Assembly (NCBI GenBank): GCA_038225555.1
Contig: JBBRRB010000011.1
Location: forward strand, 62,001-126,000
DNA: 64,000 bases
From: JANXQZ01 sp038225555
GTDB lineage: Bacteria > Acidobacteriota > Terriglobia > Bryobacterales > Bryobacteraceae
Direction: 5' to 3'
A program made the translations under genes and the position numbers. Below, piece by piece: positions 37,124 to 45,559 of the stretch; the first letter of the stretch is position 1, and each line of letters starts with the position of its first letter. A model generated the notes under the pieces. That model ran no database searches, had not been told where the DNA came from, and worked only from the letters and a program-made list of their open reading frames with translations.

Positions 37124-37417
37124 ATGGCCATCTCCACTCCTGAGCAGCGCCGAGACAGGCGCCTCCAACTCCGCTCCACCGCCCGCGAGGAGACTCTGAT
37201 CAAAATTGCGGCCGAGCGCCAGGGCGTGAACATGACGGATTTCATCATGAATGCCGCCCGTCAAAAGGCCGAGGAAACGCTCGCGGATCAAACAAAATTC
37301 GTTCTCGATGAACAGCAATGGAAGCTGTTTATGGAGGCCCTGGATCGGCCAGCACAGGAAAAGCCCCGTCTTCGTAAGCTCTTCGCAGAACCGCATGTAG
37401 CCGAACGCGGCTCGTGA
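37124..37417 (+). CDS. DUF1778 (TacA-type) antitoxin
   Basis: A 97-residue protein with an N-terminal ribbon-helix-helix: DRRLQLRSTAREETLIKIAAE and MTDFIMNAARQKAEETL. This is the DUF1778 antitoxin of GNAT-toxin modules. The C-terminal part (FVLDEQQWKLFMEALDRPA) is the typical toxin-neutralising tail. ATG 37124 with GGAAG upstream. It overlaps the toxin start by four bases (GTGA). Confidence 0.9.
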   Translation: MAISTPEQRRDRRLQLRSTAREETLIKIAAERQGVNMTDFIMNAARQKAEETLADQTKFVLDEQQWKLFMEALDRPAQEKPRLRKLFAEPHVAERGS

Positions 37418-37929
37418 TTGATGAGCCAGCCCCGCCGGAATTCCGCATTGAGAAGCTCCGCCGCGAGCACAACGTCTCACAGTTTGACTGTGGAAGCGAG
37501 ACACTGAGCAGGTGGCTTCAGAAGTTCGCTTGGCCCAATCAGCAAGCCGACTCAGCGAAGACTTATGTAGCAGTTCGCGAGAACCGCGTTGTTGCCTACT
37601 ACGCTTTGACAGCAGGATCGGTTCATAGGCACGAAGGCCCGCAGAGAATAGTGAAGGGTCTCGCCAACCATCCCGTAGGGGTCGTGTTGCTGGCCCGCTT
37701 GGCAGTAGAAACCAGCGAACAAGGGAAAGGGCTCGGTAAGGCTTTGCTCGTCGACGCGCTCAAACGGATAGAAGCGGCGGCGGACATTATAGGAGTCAGA
37801 GCCGTAATGGTCCATGCCATAGACGACGCTGCGCGTCGCTTTTATGAACACTTTGAGTTCGATCCGTCTCCCATCGATCCTTTCCAATTGATGCTCTTGC
37901 TGAAGGATGTGCGAAAAGCTCTTCGGTAA
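37414..37929 (+). CDS. GNAT-family toxin (TacT/AtaT-like)
   Basis: Toxins of this type acetylate aminoacyl-tRNAs and stop translation. Acetyl-CoA motif: LAVETSEQGKGLGKALL; a conserved Tyr in DDAARRFYEHFEF near the C-terminus is the likely general acid; the N-terminus has the family FDCGSETLSRWLQKFA. 171 residues is usual. Coupled to the antitoxin by overlapping stop and start. Confidence 0.88.
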   Translation: MIDEPAPPEFRIEKLRREHNVSQFDCGSETLSRWLQKFAWPNQQADSAKTYVAVRENRVVAYYALTAGSVHRHEGPQRIVKGLANHPVGVVLLARLAVETSEQGKGLGKALLVDALKRIEAAADIIGVRAVMVHAIDDAARRFYEHFEFDPSPIDPFQLMLLLKDVRKALR

Positions 37930-37946
37930 CGGGGTACGTATGCCCA

Positions 37947-38008
37947 GGCGGCAAGCACGGCTCGGCTTGCCGCCAACAATGTTCCCTGCTTCCAGTTCAT
38001 GGCAGGGA
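37947..38008. terminator. Hairpin pair between convergent genes
   Basis: GGCGGCAAGC (37947-37956) pairs perfectly with GCTTGCCGCC (37965-37974) around an eight-base loop. A second stem TCCCTGC (37983-37989)/GCAGGGA (38002-38008) follows. Neither has a long T-run, so a bidirectional terminator role between the GNAT toxin and glf genes is inferred from position. Confidence 0.5.
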
Positions 38009-38014
38009 GCGCAG

Positions 38015-39175
38015 CTAAGCGCTCAACACGCTAGCGCCATTCAAGACCGGCACAGCGGGTCTCCGCGTAAGTTCCGATTTACTTGTGCCCGCGATCTTGG
38101 CAACCATGGTCAAAGCCTGCGCCACGATCTGGTCCATGTTGTAGTATTTGTAAGTCGCCAAGCGCCCTACGAAGTGCACGTCCGGCCGCGCATCGGCCAG
38201 CGCTTGATATTTCTTATAAAGCGCGTTGTTCTCCGGACGCGGAACCGGATAGTAGGGATCTCCCTCCGCCCGAGGATACTCGTACACGATACTGGTCTTG
38301 CGGTGATCCTGCCCCGTGAGATACTTGAACTCCGTGATGCGCGTATAAGGGACGCGCTCGTTCGGATAATTCACCACTGGCGCATCCTGAAACAAGGGCT
38401 GTTCGAGCGTTTCATGCTTGAACTCGAGCGAGCGATAGGGAAGCTTGCCGTAGCGGTAGTGGAAGAATTCGTCCACCGGTCCGGAGAACACTAGCGCCTT
38501 GTGCTGAAGCATGTCGCAGACTTCGCGGTAGTCCGTATTCAGCATGATCTTAATGTTCTTATGATCCAGCATGTTCTCGAACATCCGAGTGTATCCGTGC
38601 TTCGGCATCGCCTGATAGGTGTCTGTGAAATACCGGTCATCGCGGTTCGTGCGGACGGGAATCCTCGCCGTCACGGATGCGTCTAGCTCCGACGGATCGA
38701 GTCCCCACTGCTTGCGGGTATATCCGCGAAACATCTTTTCGTAGAGTTCCCGACCTACGCGGCTGACAACTACGTCTTCCGATGTTCGAATCGGGTCTCG
38801 CTTCTCGGCTAACGATGCGAAGAAATCTTCAAGCTGAGAAGAATCGAGGGTAAGCCCGTACAGACGGTTGACAGTATCAAGGTTGATCGGAACCGGGACG
38901 TGCTGATTGTCGACATTCGCGAGCACGCGATGCTCATAGGGACGCCATGCCGTAAACCTACCCAGATAGTCGAACACGTCCCGCGAGTTTGTATGAAATA
39001 TATGAGGGCCGTATTTATGAACGAGAATCCCGGCATCGTTATAGTGATCGTAGGCATTGCCTCCGATGTGCGGGCGCTTATCGATGATCAGAACCTTTTT
39101 GCCGAAGGTCCTGGCCAGCTGTTCCGCTATCACGCTTCCAGCGAACCCGGCGCCAACAATTAAATAGTCGAACAC
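38015..39175 (-). CDS. glf: UDP-galactopyranose mutase
   Basis: FAD enzyme that makes UDP-galactofuranose. N-terminal FDYLIVGAGFAGSVIAEQLA and IDKRPHIGGNAYDHYND are the family signatures; FRGYTRKQWGLDPSEL and DYREVCDMLQHKA occur later. 386 residues. It is preceded immediately by a glycosyltransferase gene (stop at 39176), which probably uses or builds on the Galf-containing glycan. Confidence 0.95.
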   Translation of the reverse strand: MFDYLIVGAGFAGSVIAEQLARTFGKKVLIIDKRPHIGGNAYDHYNDAGILVHKYGPHIFHTNSRDVFDYLGRFTAWRPYEHRVLANVDNQHVPVPINLDTVNRLYGLTLDSSQLEDFFASLAEKRDPIRTSEDVVVSRVGRELYEKMFRGYTRKQWGLDPSELDASVTARIPVRTNRDDRYFTDTYQAMPKHGYTRMFENMLDHKNIKIMLNTDYREVCDMLQHKALVFSGPVDEFFHYRYGKLPYRSLEFKHETLEQPLFQDAPVVNYPNERVPYTRITEFKYLTGQDHRKTSIVYEYPRAEGDPYYPVPRPENNALYKKYQALADARPDVHFVGRLATYKYYNMDQIVAQALTMVAKIAGTSKSELTRRPAVPVLNGASVLSA

Positions 39176-40342
39176 TTACTTAACCTCCTTGGTGATGAGC
39201 TTCAAAGAAACTGCGCCTTCCACGTCCGTCTTGGTGATGCGTGGAGTGATCAGCTTGGTCATTTTCTTCCAAGTGATGTCCCACGAGCAGGTTTTTAAAT
39301 AGTCGTCCACCTTCGCGAGCCATGCGGTCCGATCGGCCTTCAGCCCTGAGTCGAGCGCACTTACGAACGCCTTTGGCTCATCCGCGATTCCTACCAGGCC
39401 CATGTCGCCGTATGGCCGCACGACGTCTCGAATCGAAGTAGAAACCGTTGGAAGTGCGGCCGCCAGATACTCGGGAGTCTTGGTGGGGCTAATGAACCGC
39501 GTGGATTCGTTGCGCGCGAAGGGCAGCATGGCCGCGTCCCAGCCCGCCATATAGGCCGGAAGCTGCTTATAATCCTTCGGTCCCATGTAATGAATGTTCG
39601 AGAGCTTGGGAAGGCTCGCCGGATCGATCTTGACCACCGGGCCGATCATCACGAAGTGCCAGTCCGGACGCAGCGCGGCCGCCCCCGCGAGTAACTCGAG
39701 ATCCATGCGCTCGTCGATCACTCCGCAGTAACCGATGCGCGGGTGTGGAATGTTGGCCTGGTCAATCGGATCGGACTGCGGACAGCGCGCTTGCGCGAAA
39801 TGCTCCACGTCTACGCTACTGGGAAAAGCATGCACGTCCGGGTGATGTTCGCGCTTCGCCTCATACAACGTTTGACCGCCTGTAAACACGAGATTCGCTC
39901 GCTGAAACAGCTCTCGTTCGCGCTCGCCCATGGTTGGCGGAGCGCCTTTAAACGCCGATAACTCGTCCATGCAGTCGTAAATCACGAGTGAAGGAGATAA
40001 CTCCTGCGTAAAGCCCAAAGCCATGGGAGTGTAGTACCAAAACATGTACTCTTCGCTGCGCGCTACGCTGATCAATTGAGCCAAGAGTTCGCCTTGAATC
40101 CGTTCCACTTCGGATTCGCTGAGACCGCCGGCCATGTGCGGCACCACCACGTGGACGCCGCTTTCCTCATCGCGAAGAAACTCCAGTCTTGGTTTGCCGC
40201 CCGAGAAGATTGGCTCTTCGAAGAAGAACACTCGGCGATGGCGCGCGAAGCGGCTCAGCAGATGCTGCGGCCTCTGGTAAACGAAGCCCCACCGCAGGTG
40301 AGAGAGACAAATAAGGTCGGTTCGATCTTTAAGCATGTTCAA
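39176..40342 (-). CDS. Glycosyltransferase, TuaH-like GT-B
   Basis: 388 residues starting with a region typical of TuaH-like glycosyltransferases (DLICLSHLRWGFVYQRPQHL, RVFFFEEPIF). The nucleotide-sugar half contains GYCGVIDERMDLELLA, NIHYMGPKDYKQLPAYMAGWD and SPTKTPEYLAAALPTVST with the E/P-rich donor-binding region. It is sandwiched between glf and a GH1-like gene, and its start overlaps the GH1-like stop (ATGA). Likely builds an envelope glycan. Confidence 0.85.
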   Translation of the reverse strand: MNMLKDRTDLICLSHLRWGFVYQRPQHLLSRFARHRRVFFFEEPIFSGGKPRLEFLRDEESGVHVVVPHMAGGLSESEVERIQGELLAQLISVARSEEYMFWYYTPMALGFTQELSPSLVIYDCMDELSAFKGAPPTMGERERELFQRANLVFTGGQTLYEAKREHHPDVHAFPSSVDVEHFAQARCPQSDPIDQANIPHPRIGYCGVIDERMDLELLAGAAALRPDWHFVMIGPVVKIDPASLPKLSNIHYMGPKDYKQLPAYMAGWDAAMLPFARNESTRFISPTKTPEYLAAALPTVSTSIRDVVRPYGDMGLVGIADEPKAFVSALDSGLKADRTAWLAKVDDYLKTCSWDITWKKMTKLITPRITKTDVEGAVSLKLITKEVK

Positions 40343-41505
40343 TATCCTCCGCTTGTGGTCAGTTCAAAAGTCTCAACGCCCTCTAGCCGGCTCTGCCAGT
40401 GAGCAAGCGAATCAGCCAGCGGCTGATAGCACTCTCGCCTGCCTCTGTCGTCCGCGTAGTCCAGAAGTCCGCAGTGGCAGTGCCGATCGTTATCCCAACC
40501 TGGATGGTTCAGAATCGGATAAAGGCAAATGCCCTCAACTGGCGTTCCCGACTCCTGAGCCGCTAGCACTTCACTTGCCACATAGTCGAACCAATCCGCG
40601 CGGCGGTCATCCTCTATCCCGGTTTCCGACACAAACACAGAACACTGATAACGTTCGTGAAACTCTTGCAGCAAGTCACGGAAAGGTCGGTAAAGTCTAT
40701 CTCCCCGCTGCAAGGTTCGCGATCGGTGGACCCACTGGTTATTCCAGTAATAATTCAGCCCGATGATGTCGCAATATTTCGCGCTGCCCCCAAGTTGGGG
40801 AGACTCTATCCCGGTTAGCATATCCAGCGATTGGAACTGTAGAAGACGAAATTCTTCCACCAGTTCGCCATCTCCCGGCAGAATCGGATCGGGCGCAATG
40901 TGAATCGCTGGCTCGCAATGCACCATGCGAGCATCGGGCAGCACATTCCAAATCGCCTCGCTGGCCTCGATCGAAGCGCGAACGAGTTGCTGCTTTAATT
41001 CGAAGCCGCGGCTTCTTTGAAACGGGTTGATGTATTCAACCTCGCCTCCAGCCCATGAGAGAAACGAGGGCTCGTTTAGAGGACAAACTAAAGCTTCTTC
41101 ATCGGTCTCGTCGTGGAGAAACTTGGCGAACGCTGCACCCAACTTGCCCAGCCGCTCGACGAATGCCGTAGAGAAAACATCTATGTCGTCAGGCCAACCG
41201 TAATGGCAGAGGTCCCAAATAACCTGAGTGCCGGCTGCTTGAGAAGCTCGCAGCATCGGCAACACCGACGAAAAGTCGTACTGGGACGGTGATTTCTCTA
41301 TTATATGCCAACGGATGCCGTCCCGTACGGTCTTGATGCCGAAATTCTGCAGCGCGCGATAATCTTCGAACGCGAACTCGTCATGCCGTGTCGCGGCGAT
41401 TAGGTCTAACCGGCGGCCGTCGCGGCGCCGGTGAGTGGAGCACTCGAATCCTGCCTGAAAAAAACTTCTAAAAGGAGATTGCTGTTTGGTCCGCGGCGCT
41501 GCTAT
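40339..41505 (-). CDS. Glycoside hydrolase family 1-like protein without canonical start codon
   Basis: Residues resemble beta-glucosidase-type TIM barrels: FQAGFECSTHRRRDGRRLDL, IRWHIIE, VIWDLCHYGWPDD, CPLNEPSFLSW (acid/base Glu in the NEP motif) and CSVFVSETGIEDD (nucleophile Glu). Canonical GTG at 41265 would remove the first strands including the QAGFECS motif. Extending upstream, the frame is open to a TGA at 41527-41529 but has no ATG/GTG/TTG. ATA at 41503-41505 lies six bases after a perfect GGAGG (41512-41516) and would give M-A-A-P-R-T-K. Either a non-canonical ATA start or a mutated ATG. Confidence 0.7.
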   Translation of the reverse strand: MAAPRTKQQSPFRSFFQAGFECSTHRRRDGRRLDLIAATRHDEFAFEDYRALQNFGIKTVRDGIRWHIIEKSPSQYDFSSVLPMLRASQAAGTQVIWDLCHYGWPDDIDVFSTAFVERLGKLGAAFAKFLHDETDEEALVCPLNEPSFLSWAGGEVEYINPFQRSRGFELKQQLVRASIEASEAIWNVLPDARMVHCEPAIHIAPDPILPGDGELVEEFRLLQFQSLDMLTGIESPQLGGSAKYCDIIGLNYYWNNQWVHRSRTLQRGDRLYRPFRDLLQEFHERYQCSVFVSETGIEDDRRADWFDYVASEVLAAQESGTPVEGICLYPILNHPGWDNDRHCHCGLLDYADDRGRRECYQPLADSLAHWQSRLEGVETFELTTSGGY

Positions 41506-41679
41506 GACACACCTCCATGCACACGATTCGCTTTCGAGCGGGCCAGACAGATATCATTATTTTTTGAATGCCTCCGGCCTCAAATGTGCTCGGTGGTCGT
41601 AAGTAGGACTGTGGGGCGTCAAAACGGTTTCATGCTTAGTAGCTAAGCAGACAGTCCAGTCCGAAGGAATCTAGTCCCT

Positions 41680-42678
41680 ATGAGCCGAAAAGAGCTTTTG
41701 AACGAACCCTCAAACGTTGAAAGCGCGCGCAAAGTGGCCCGTCATTTCCGCATGTTCACTTGGTTGACCCGGAAGGAAATATGGAATCTGGTAAAGAATA
41801 CACTCGACGCTTGGAGCGATGACAATGTGCCCCGTTTAGGCGCTTCATTGGCCTATTACACCGCTCTATCATTGGCCCCGCTCATTGTTGTCGTTCTGGC
41901 CGTCGCCGGACTCGCATTCGGTCGTCAGGCCGTCGAGGGACAACTTCTTTGGCAAATCAAAGACACGGTCGGTTACGACGGAGCCAAGCTGATTCAGCAA
42001 CTCATTCAGACCGCTTACAAGCCCGCCAGCGGAATCATCGCCACCGTGCTTGGACTGATCACGCTCTTCTTCGGAGCCACCTCGGTAGTGGTGGAGCTAA
42101 CCGACGCGCTCAACACGATCTGGCATGTTCCGCCGGTCCCCGGACAAAGCGGGTTGAAAAATATGTTCAATTTGATGAAGCTTCGATTTGTTTCCTTCAC
42201 CATGATTCTCGGAATCGGTTTCCTGTTACTAACTTCGTTGTTGGTCAGTGCCTGGCTGTCCGCAATGGGGAGATACTTCAGCCACGTGTTGCCCTTTCCC
42301 GAGGCGTTCCTGCACATCTTTTACTTCCTTATCTCGTTCGCCGTGATCACCATGCTGTTCGCCAGCATTTACAAGGTGCTTCCCGCGGTCCATCTCGAAT
42401 GGAGCGACGTTGCCATCGGCGCCGCCGTCACATCGCTGCTGTTCACCATCGGAAAGGTGCTGCTCGGCCTGTATCTTGGGAAGAGTACTCTCGGATCCAC
42501 CTACGGCGCGGCGGGTTCGTTCGTCATCGTGTTGGTATGGGTTTACTACTCATCCCAGATTTTCTTTCTTGGCGCGGAATTCACGCGCGTCTACACCCAG
42601 AAATTCGGCTCTCAAGTAACGGCCAAACTCAAACTTACTCCCGAGGTTCCGCAGGCCACCGTTATTCTCGGATCGTAG
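41680..42678 (+). CDS. YihY/BrkB-family membrane protein
   Basis: A 332-residue integral membrane protein with about six membrane helices. Family signatures: DDNVPRLGASLAYYTALSLAPLIVV near the first helix, LGLITLFFGATSVVVELTDALNTIW, and GAAGSFVIVLVWVYYSSQIFFLGAEFT near the end. The family is widespread and its function is not settled. Confidence 0.9.
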   Translation: MSRKELLNEPSNVESARKVARHFRMFTWLTRKEIWNLVKNTLDAWSDDNVPRLGASLAYYTALSLAPLIVVVLAVAGLAFGRQAVEGQLLWQIKDTVGYDGAKLIQQLIQTAYKPASGIIATVLGLITLFFGATSVVVELTDALNTIWHVPPVPGQSGLKNMFNLMKLRFVSFTMILGIGFLLLTSLLVSAWLSAMGRYFSHVLPFPEAFLHIFYFLISFAVITMLFASIYKVLPAVHLEWSDVAIGAAVTSLLFTIGKVLLGLYLGKSTLGSTYGAAGSFVIVLVWVYYSSQIFFLGAEFTRVYTQKFGSQVTAKLKLTPEVPQATVILGS

Positions 42679-42686
42679 TCACCTGT

Positions 42687-42749
42687 GGGGCAGCCAATCC
42701 TGGCTGCAGCCCCCTTTCCAGGCGGCTCGACACGCTGGAAAGCGTGTCG
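42687..42749. repeat. Double hairpin, REP-like, between convergent genes
   Basis: GCAGCC (42690-42695) pairs with GGCTGC (42702-42707), and CGACACGCT (42728-42736) pairs perfectly with AGCGTGTCG (42741-42749) around GGAA. From memory, similar GGCGGCTCGACACGCTGG elements are common dispersed repeats in Solibacter-like genomes. It may serve as a bidirectional terminator. I see no other copy in this window. Confidence 0.5.
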
Positions 42750-42756
42750 GCAGCGT

Positions 42757-44502
42757 CTAAGAACCCAATCCCATGCGATCCAACAGTTGCCGATAACGCA
42801 CCTCATGGCGCAGGCATTCGAACTCGGGATTGAGCAACTGAAGAGCGAGCGAACCGCAGCGAGCCTCGGCCGCCTGCTCCAAACAAGTCAGCGCATTCTC
42901 CCTCTGTCCGAGCCCCGAGTGAATTGCCGCGATATGAACGGATGACGTGTACTGCGTAGAAGCTTGTTTTTTGAGCAGTTCCATCAATCGCATCGCTTCG
43001 CCCCGGTTGCCCATTCTCGCGTAACAATAGCCCAAACAGCCCCACAGCAACCCGCGGCATTTCAACTGGTTGCCCGCGTTGGTAAAGCAGGCGATCGCAT
43101 CGCCATACATGCCCATTCCAGCATTCGCCCAACCCAATCCAAGATAGGCAAGCGAGAAGTCGGGGGCAAGCCGCAACACCGAATTGTGCTGCAACACGGC
43201 TTGATCGTGTTTCTTAGCGGCACTGAATAGCCAGCCCAGAACGAAGTTATTCGCAAGCGAAGCGGGGTCGAGTTCGAGAGCGCGCTCCGCTTCCACCATG
43301 GCTGGACCCAGCATGCCTCGCGCCGCAAGTTGCAGGCTGTACGCCACATGCCCGCTAGGGTCTCTCCCATCCAGTTGAATCGCTCGCTGGAATTCGTGTT
43401 CTCCCTTCTGCCAGTGCCAATCAAAGATCGAGAACGCAGCTCCCAAAGCCACATGCGCTTCAGGAAGGCGATCATTCAAGACCATCGCTTTATTGGCCGC
43501 ATCCAGAATCTGCGTTCGGGCTTCACTCGGGTTCAAAGATCCGAAGACCGCGCCCACCACGACCGATTCTGCCAGAGCGCCCCACGCAGCTGAGTAAGCC
43601 GGATCCTTTTCCACGGCGCTCTGAAACAGAGCAGTACTGCTTCGAATCGATTCCGGATTGCCGGCCTTCCACAAGTAGCGGCCTCGGAGATAGTCATCGA
43701 AACTGTGGCTCTGAGCGCGACGACGCTGCAGATTCCGATTTTCTGCCCGCGAGTGCGCCGTGATGAGCGAACGATTCAGCACTCGCGCTACTTCTTCGAT
43801 GCCATCCACGCCGGCATCGCAGCACACCGATGAGAAATACGATCCGTCCGACTCGTCTCGCAGGCGAAACATCAGCTTGGTAGCCGCACTGTCCCGCGAT
43901 ACACTGCCCTCTATTACGTAGTCGGGCGCAGCTGAGCCGTTCTTGGTATGGCCATCGCCGGACCCGACCACGTGGCAAAATCCTTCGTTGATCAACACGT
44001 GCGTAAGTCGCCGATTCACGTCTGCGATCAGTTCCGGCCAATCTCCCACTATGCTTCCGATCACAACCGAACTGCGGCGTTCCGGCGTGGGAACGTGGCC
44101 GTAGCCGTTCATGCCCGGACGCCGAAACTCAAACAGAGGAACGTAGCTTCCTTTGCGCAGCTCGATCCGCAGTTCGGCCTCGCGCCCTTCCGTCTGATAA
44201 TATTCTTCTAGCTTTGACCGCAATCGGCGTGCTTCCACGCGCACGATCGAATCGATGCGGGGGTCGAACTGTTCCATGCGGTTGAACACTTCGAGGCCGA
44301 TCAGGTATTCCTTCAGCCGGGATTGCTGGCCCGAAAGGCATTCCTCGACCACGAATTGAAGAAAACGCCGCATCCGATGGGAGTGTACAAAAGCGCGACT
44401 CTTCAAGATGCGGTCCAACTCACTCCGAACTGCTCCCGCGGACATGTCTTTCAATGTTTCAGGAGCTTTTCCATTTACCGGAGTGTGAGTTACATTACTC
44501 AT
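42757..44502 (-). CDS. TPR protein with regulator-like N-terminal domain
   Basis: The N-terminal region from residue 20 to 120 (ELDRILKSRAFVHSHRMRRF, then DPRIDSIVRVEARRLRSKLE) is a conserved module seen in acidobacterial TPR proteins often labelled regulators or cyclases. Residues about 140-255 look like a FlgO/TolB-like domain (IGSIVGDWPELIADVNRRL), and the C-terminal half has TPR repeats (YSAAWGALAESV, AQAALQLD-like units). No signal peptide or catalytic motif. ATG 44502 avoids an unusual N-terminal extension. Confidence 0.65.
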   Translation of the reverse strand: MSNVTHTPVNGKAPETLKDMSAGAVRSELDRILKSRAFVHSHRMRRFLQFVVEECLSGQQSRLKEYLIGLEVFNRMEQFDPRIDSIVRVEARRLRSKLEEYYQTEGREAELRIELRKGSYVPLFEFRRPGMNGYGHVPTPERRSSVVIGSIVGDWPELIADVNRRLTHVLINEGFCHVVGSGDGHTKNGSAAPDYVIEGSVSRDSAATKLMFRLRDESDGSYFSSVCCDAGVDGIEEVARVLNRSLITAHSRAENRNLQRRRAQSHSFDDYLRGRYLWKAGNPESIRSSTALFQSAVEKDPAYSAAWGALAESVVVGAVFGSLNPSEARTQILDAANKAMVLNDRLPEAHVALGAAFSIFDWHWQKGEHEFQRAIQLDGRDPSGHVAYSLQLAARGMLGPAMVEAERALELDPASLANNFVLGWLFSAAKKHDQAVLQHNSVLRLAPDFSLAYLGLGWANAGMGMYGDAIACFTNAGNQLKCRGLLWGCLGYCYARMGNRGEAMRLMELLKKQASTQYTSSVHIAAIHSGLGQRENALTCLEQAAEARCGSLALQLLNPEFECLRHEVRYRQLLDRMGLGS

Positions 44503-44511
44503 TACTAGGAT

Positions 44512-44541
44512 TTGACCCACTTACAATATGTTAGTTACAAA
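44512..44541 (+). promoter_or_regulatory. Predicted ftsY promoter
   Basis: TTGACC (44512-44517), 18-base spacer, TACAAA (44536-44541), giving a start near 44548 and a leader of about 47 bases to the ATG at 44595. The region also contains the 5' end of the divergent TPR gene. Confidence 0.45.
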
Positions 44542-44594
44542 ACAATTTAGGACAGGACCCGTTGGGTACAATTGTGGATTCGGGCCAATCCCTC

Positions 44595-45542
44595 ATGATT
44601 CAAACTCTTTTCGGCTCGGTTCCTCCCGAGCCCAACCTGCTGGATCGACTGAAAGCAGGCATTCAGAAAACGCGCACTGGATTCGTGGAGCGCTTGGAGG
44701 ATGTGATCGGGGGCAAGAAGGAGATCGACGCCGATCTCCTGGAAGAACTGGAATACACGCTCATAACCGCCGACATCGGCGTGAAAACCGCCACCGAGAT
44801 CCTGGAAAGCATTCGGCAACGCGTGGATCGCAAACTCGTAGCCGACGCTCCCGAAATCAAGTCGCTCATTCGGCAGCATTTGCTCGAGGTTCTCGAAGCC
44901 TCGGAACGGCCGGTGCCGCGCGTTACGGAACCTCCCGCCGTAGTACTTGTTGTGGGCGTTAACGGCTCCGGGAAAACCACTAGCATCGGCAAACTCGCCA
45001 GCCGGTTTAAGCACGAAGGGCATAGCGTGCTTCTCTGCGCAGCCGACACCTTTCGCGCCGCAGCCATCGAGCAGTTGGAGATCTGGGGCAGCCGCACTTC
45101 TACCGACGTGATTCGCCAACAGGCGGGCTCCGATCCGAGCGCCGTGCTCTACGACGCACTGCAGGCGGCCAAGTCCCGCAAGGTAGACTACGTGATTGTG
45201 GATACGGCGGGACGCCTTCACACGAAAGTGAACCTGATGGCCGAGCTTGAAAAAATGCGCCGCACGGCCGTGAAGGTGATCCCGTCCGCGCCGCACGAGG
45301 TGCTCCTGGTGCTCGACGCCACCACCGGTCAAAATGGGCTGGAACAAGCCCGCAAGTTCACGGAAAGCTCGGGCGTAACCGGCATCATCCTGACGAAACT
45401 TGACGGGACTGCCAAAGGCGGAATCGTGATCGCCATCGCGCGGGAATTGAATCTTCCCATCCGGTATATCGGGGTGGGTGAGAAAGTAGAAGATCTATTG
45501 CCCTTCGATCCCGAGCAGTTTGTCGCCTCGCTATTCGAGTAA
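44595..45542 (+). CDS. ftsY: Signal recognition particle receptor FtsY
   Basis: SRP GTPase partner of Ffh. G domain motifs: VVGVNGSGKTTSIGKLAS, CAADTFRAAAIEQLE, DTAGRLHTKVNLMAELEKM, DATTGQNGLEQAR and TKLDGTAKGG. Preceding NG-domain helices (ETRTGF...LEDVIGGKKEIDADLLEELE-like). 315 residues with a short A domain. ATG 44595 chosen (M-I-Q-T-L-F-G); a TTG at 44562 would add eleven unconserved residues. ribD starts 17 bases downstream. Confidence 0.96.
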   Translation: MIQTLFGSVPPEPNLLDRLKAGIQKTRTGFVERLEDVIGGKKEIDADLLEELEYTLITADIGVKTATEILESIRQRVDRKLVADAPEIKSLIRQHLLEVLEASERPVPRVTEPPAVVLVVGVNGSGKTTSIGKLASRFKHEGHSVLLCAADTFRAAAIEQLEIWGSRTSTDVIRQQAGSDPSAVLYDALQAAKSRKVDYVIVDTAGRLHTKVNLMAELEKMRRTAVKVIPSAPHEVLLVLDATTGQNGLEQARKFTESSGVTGIILTKLDGTAKGGIVIAIARELNLPIRYIGVGEKVEDLLPFDPEQFVASLFE

Positions 45543-45559
45543 GTTGGGACTGATCGCTC

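Noticed and set aside
45543..45559. FMN riboswitch in front of ribD
   Set aside because: Only 17 bases separate ftsY from ribD, far too short for the riboswitch.
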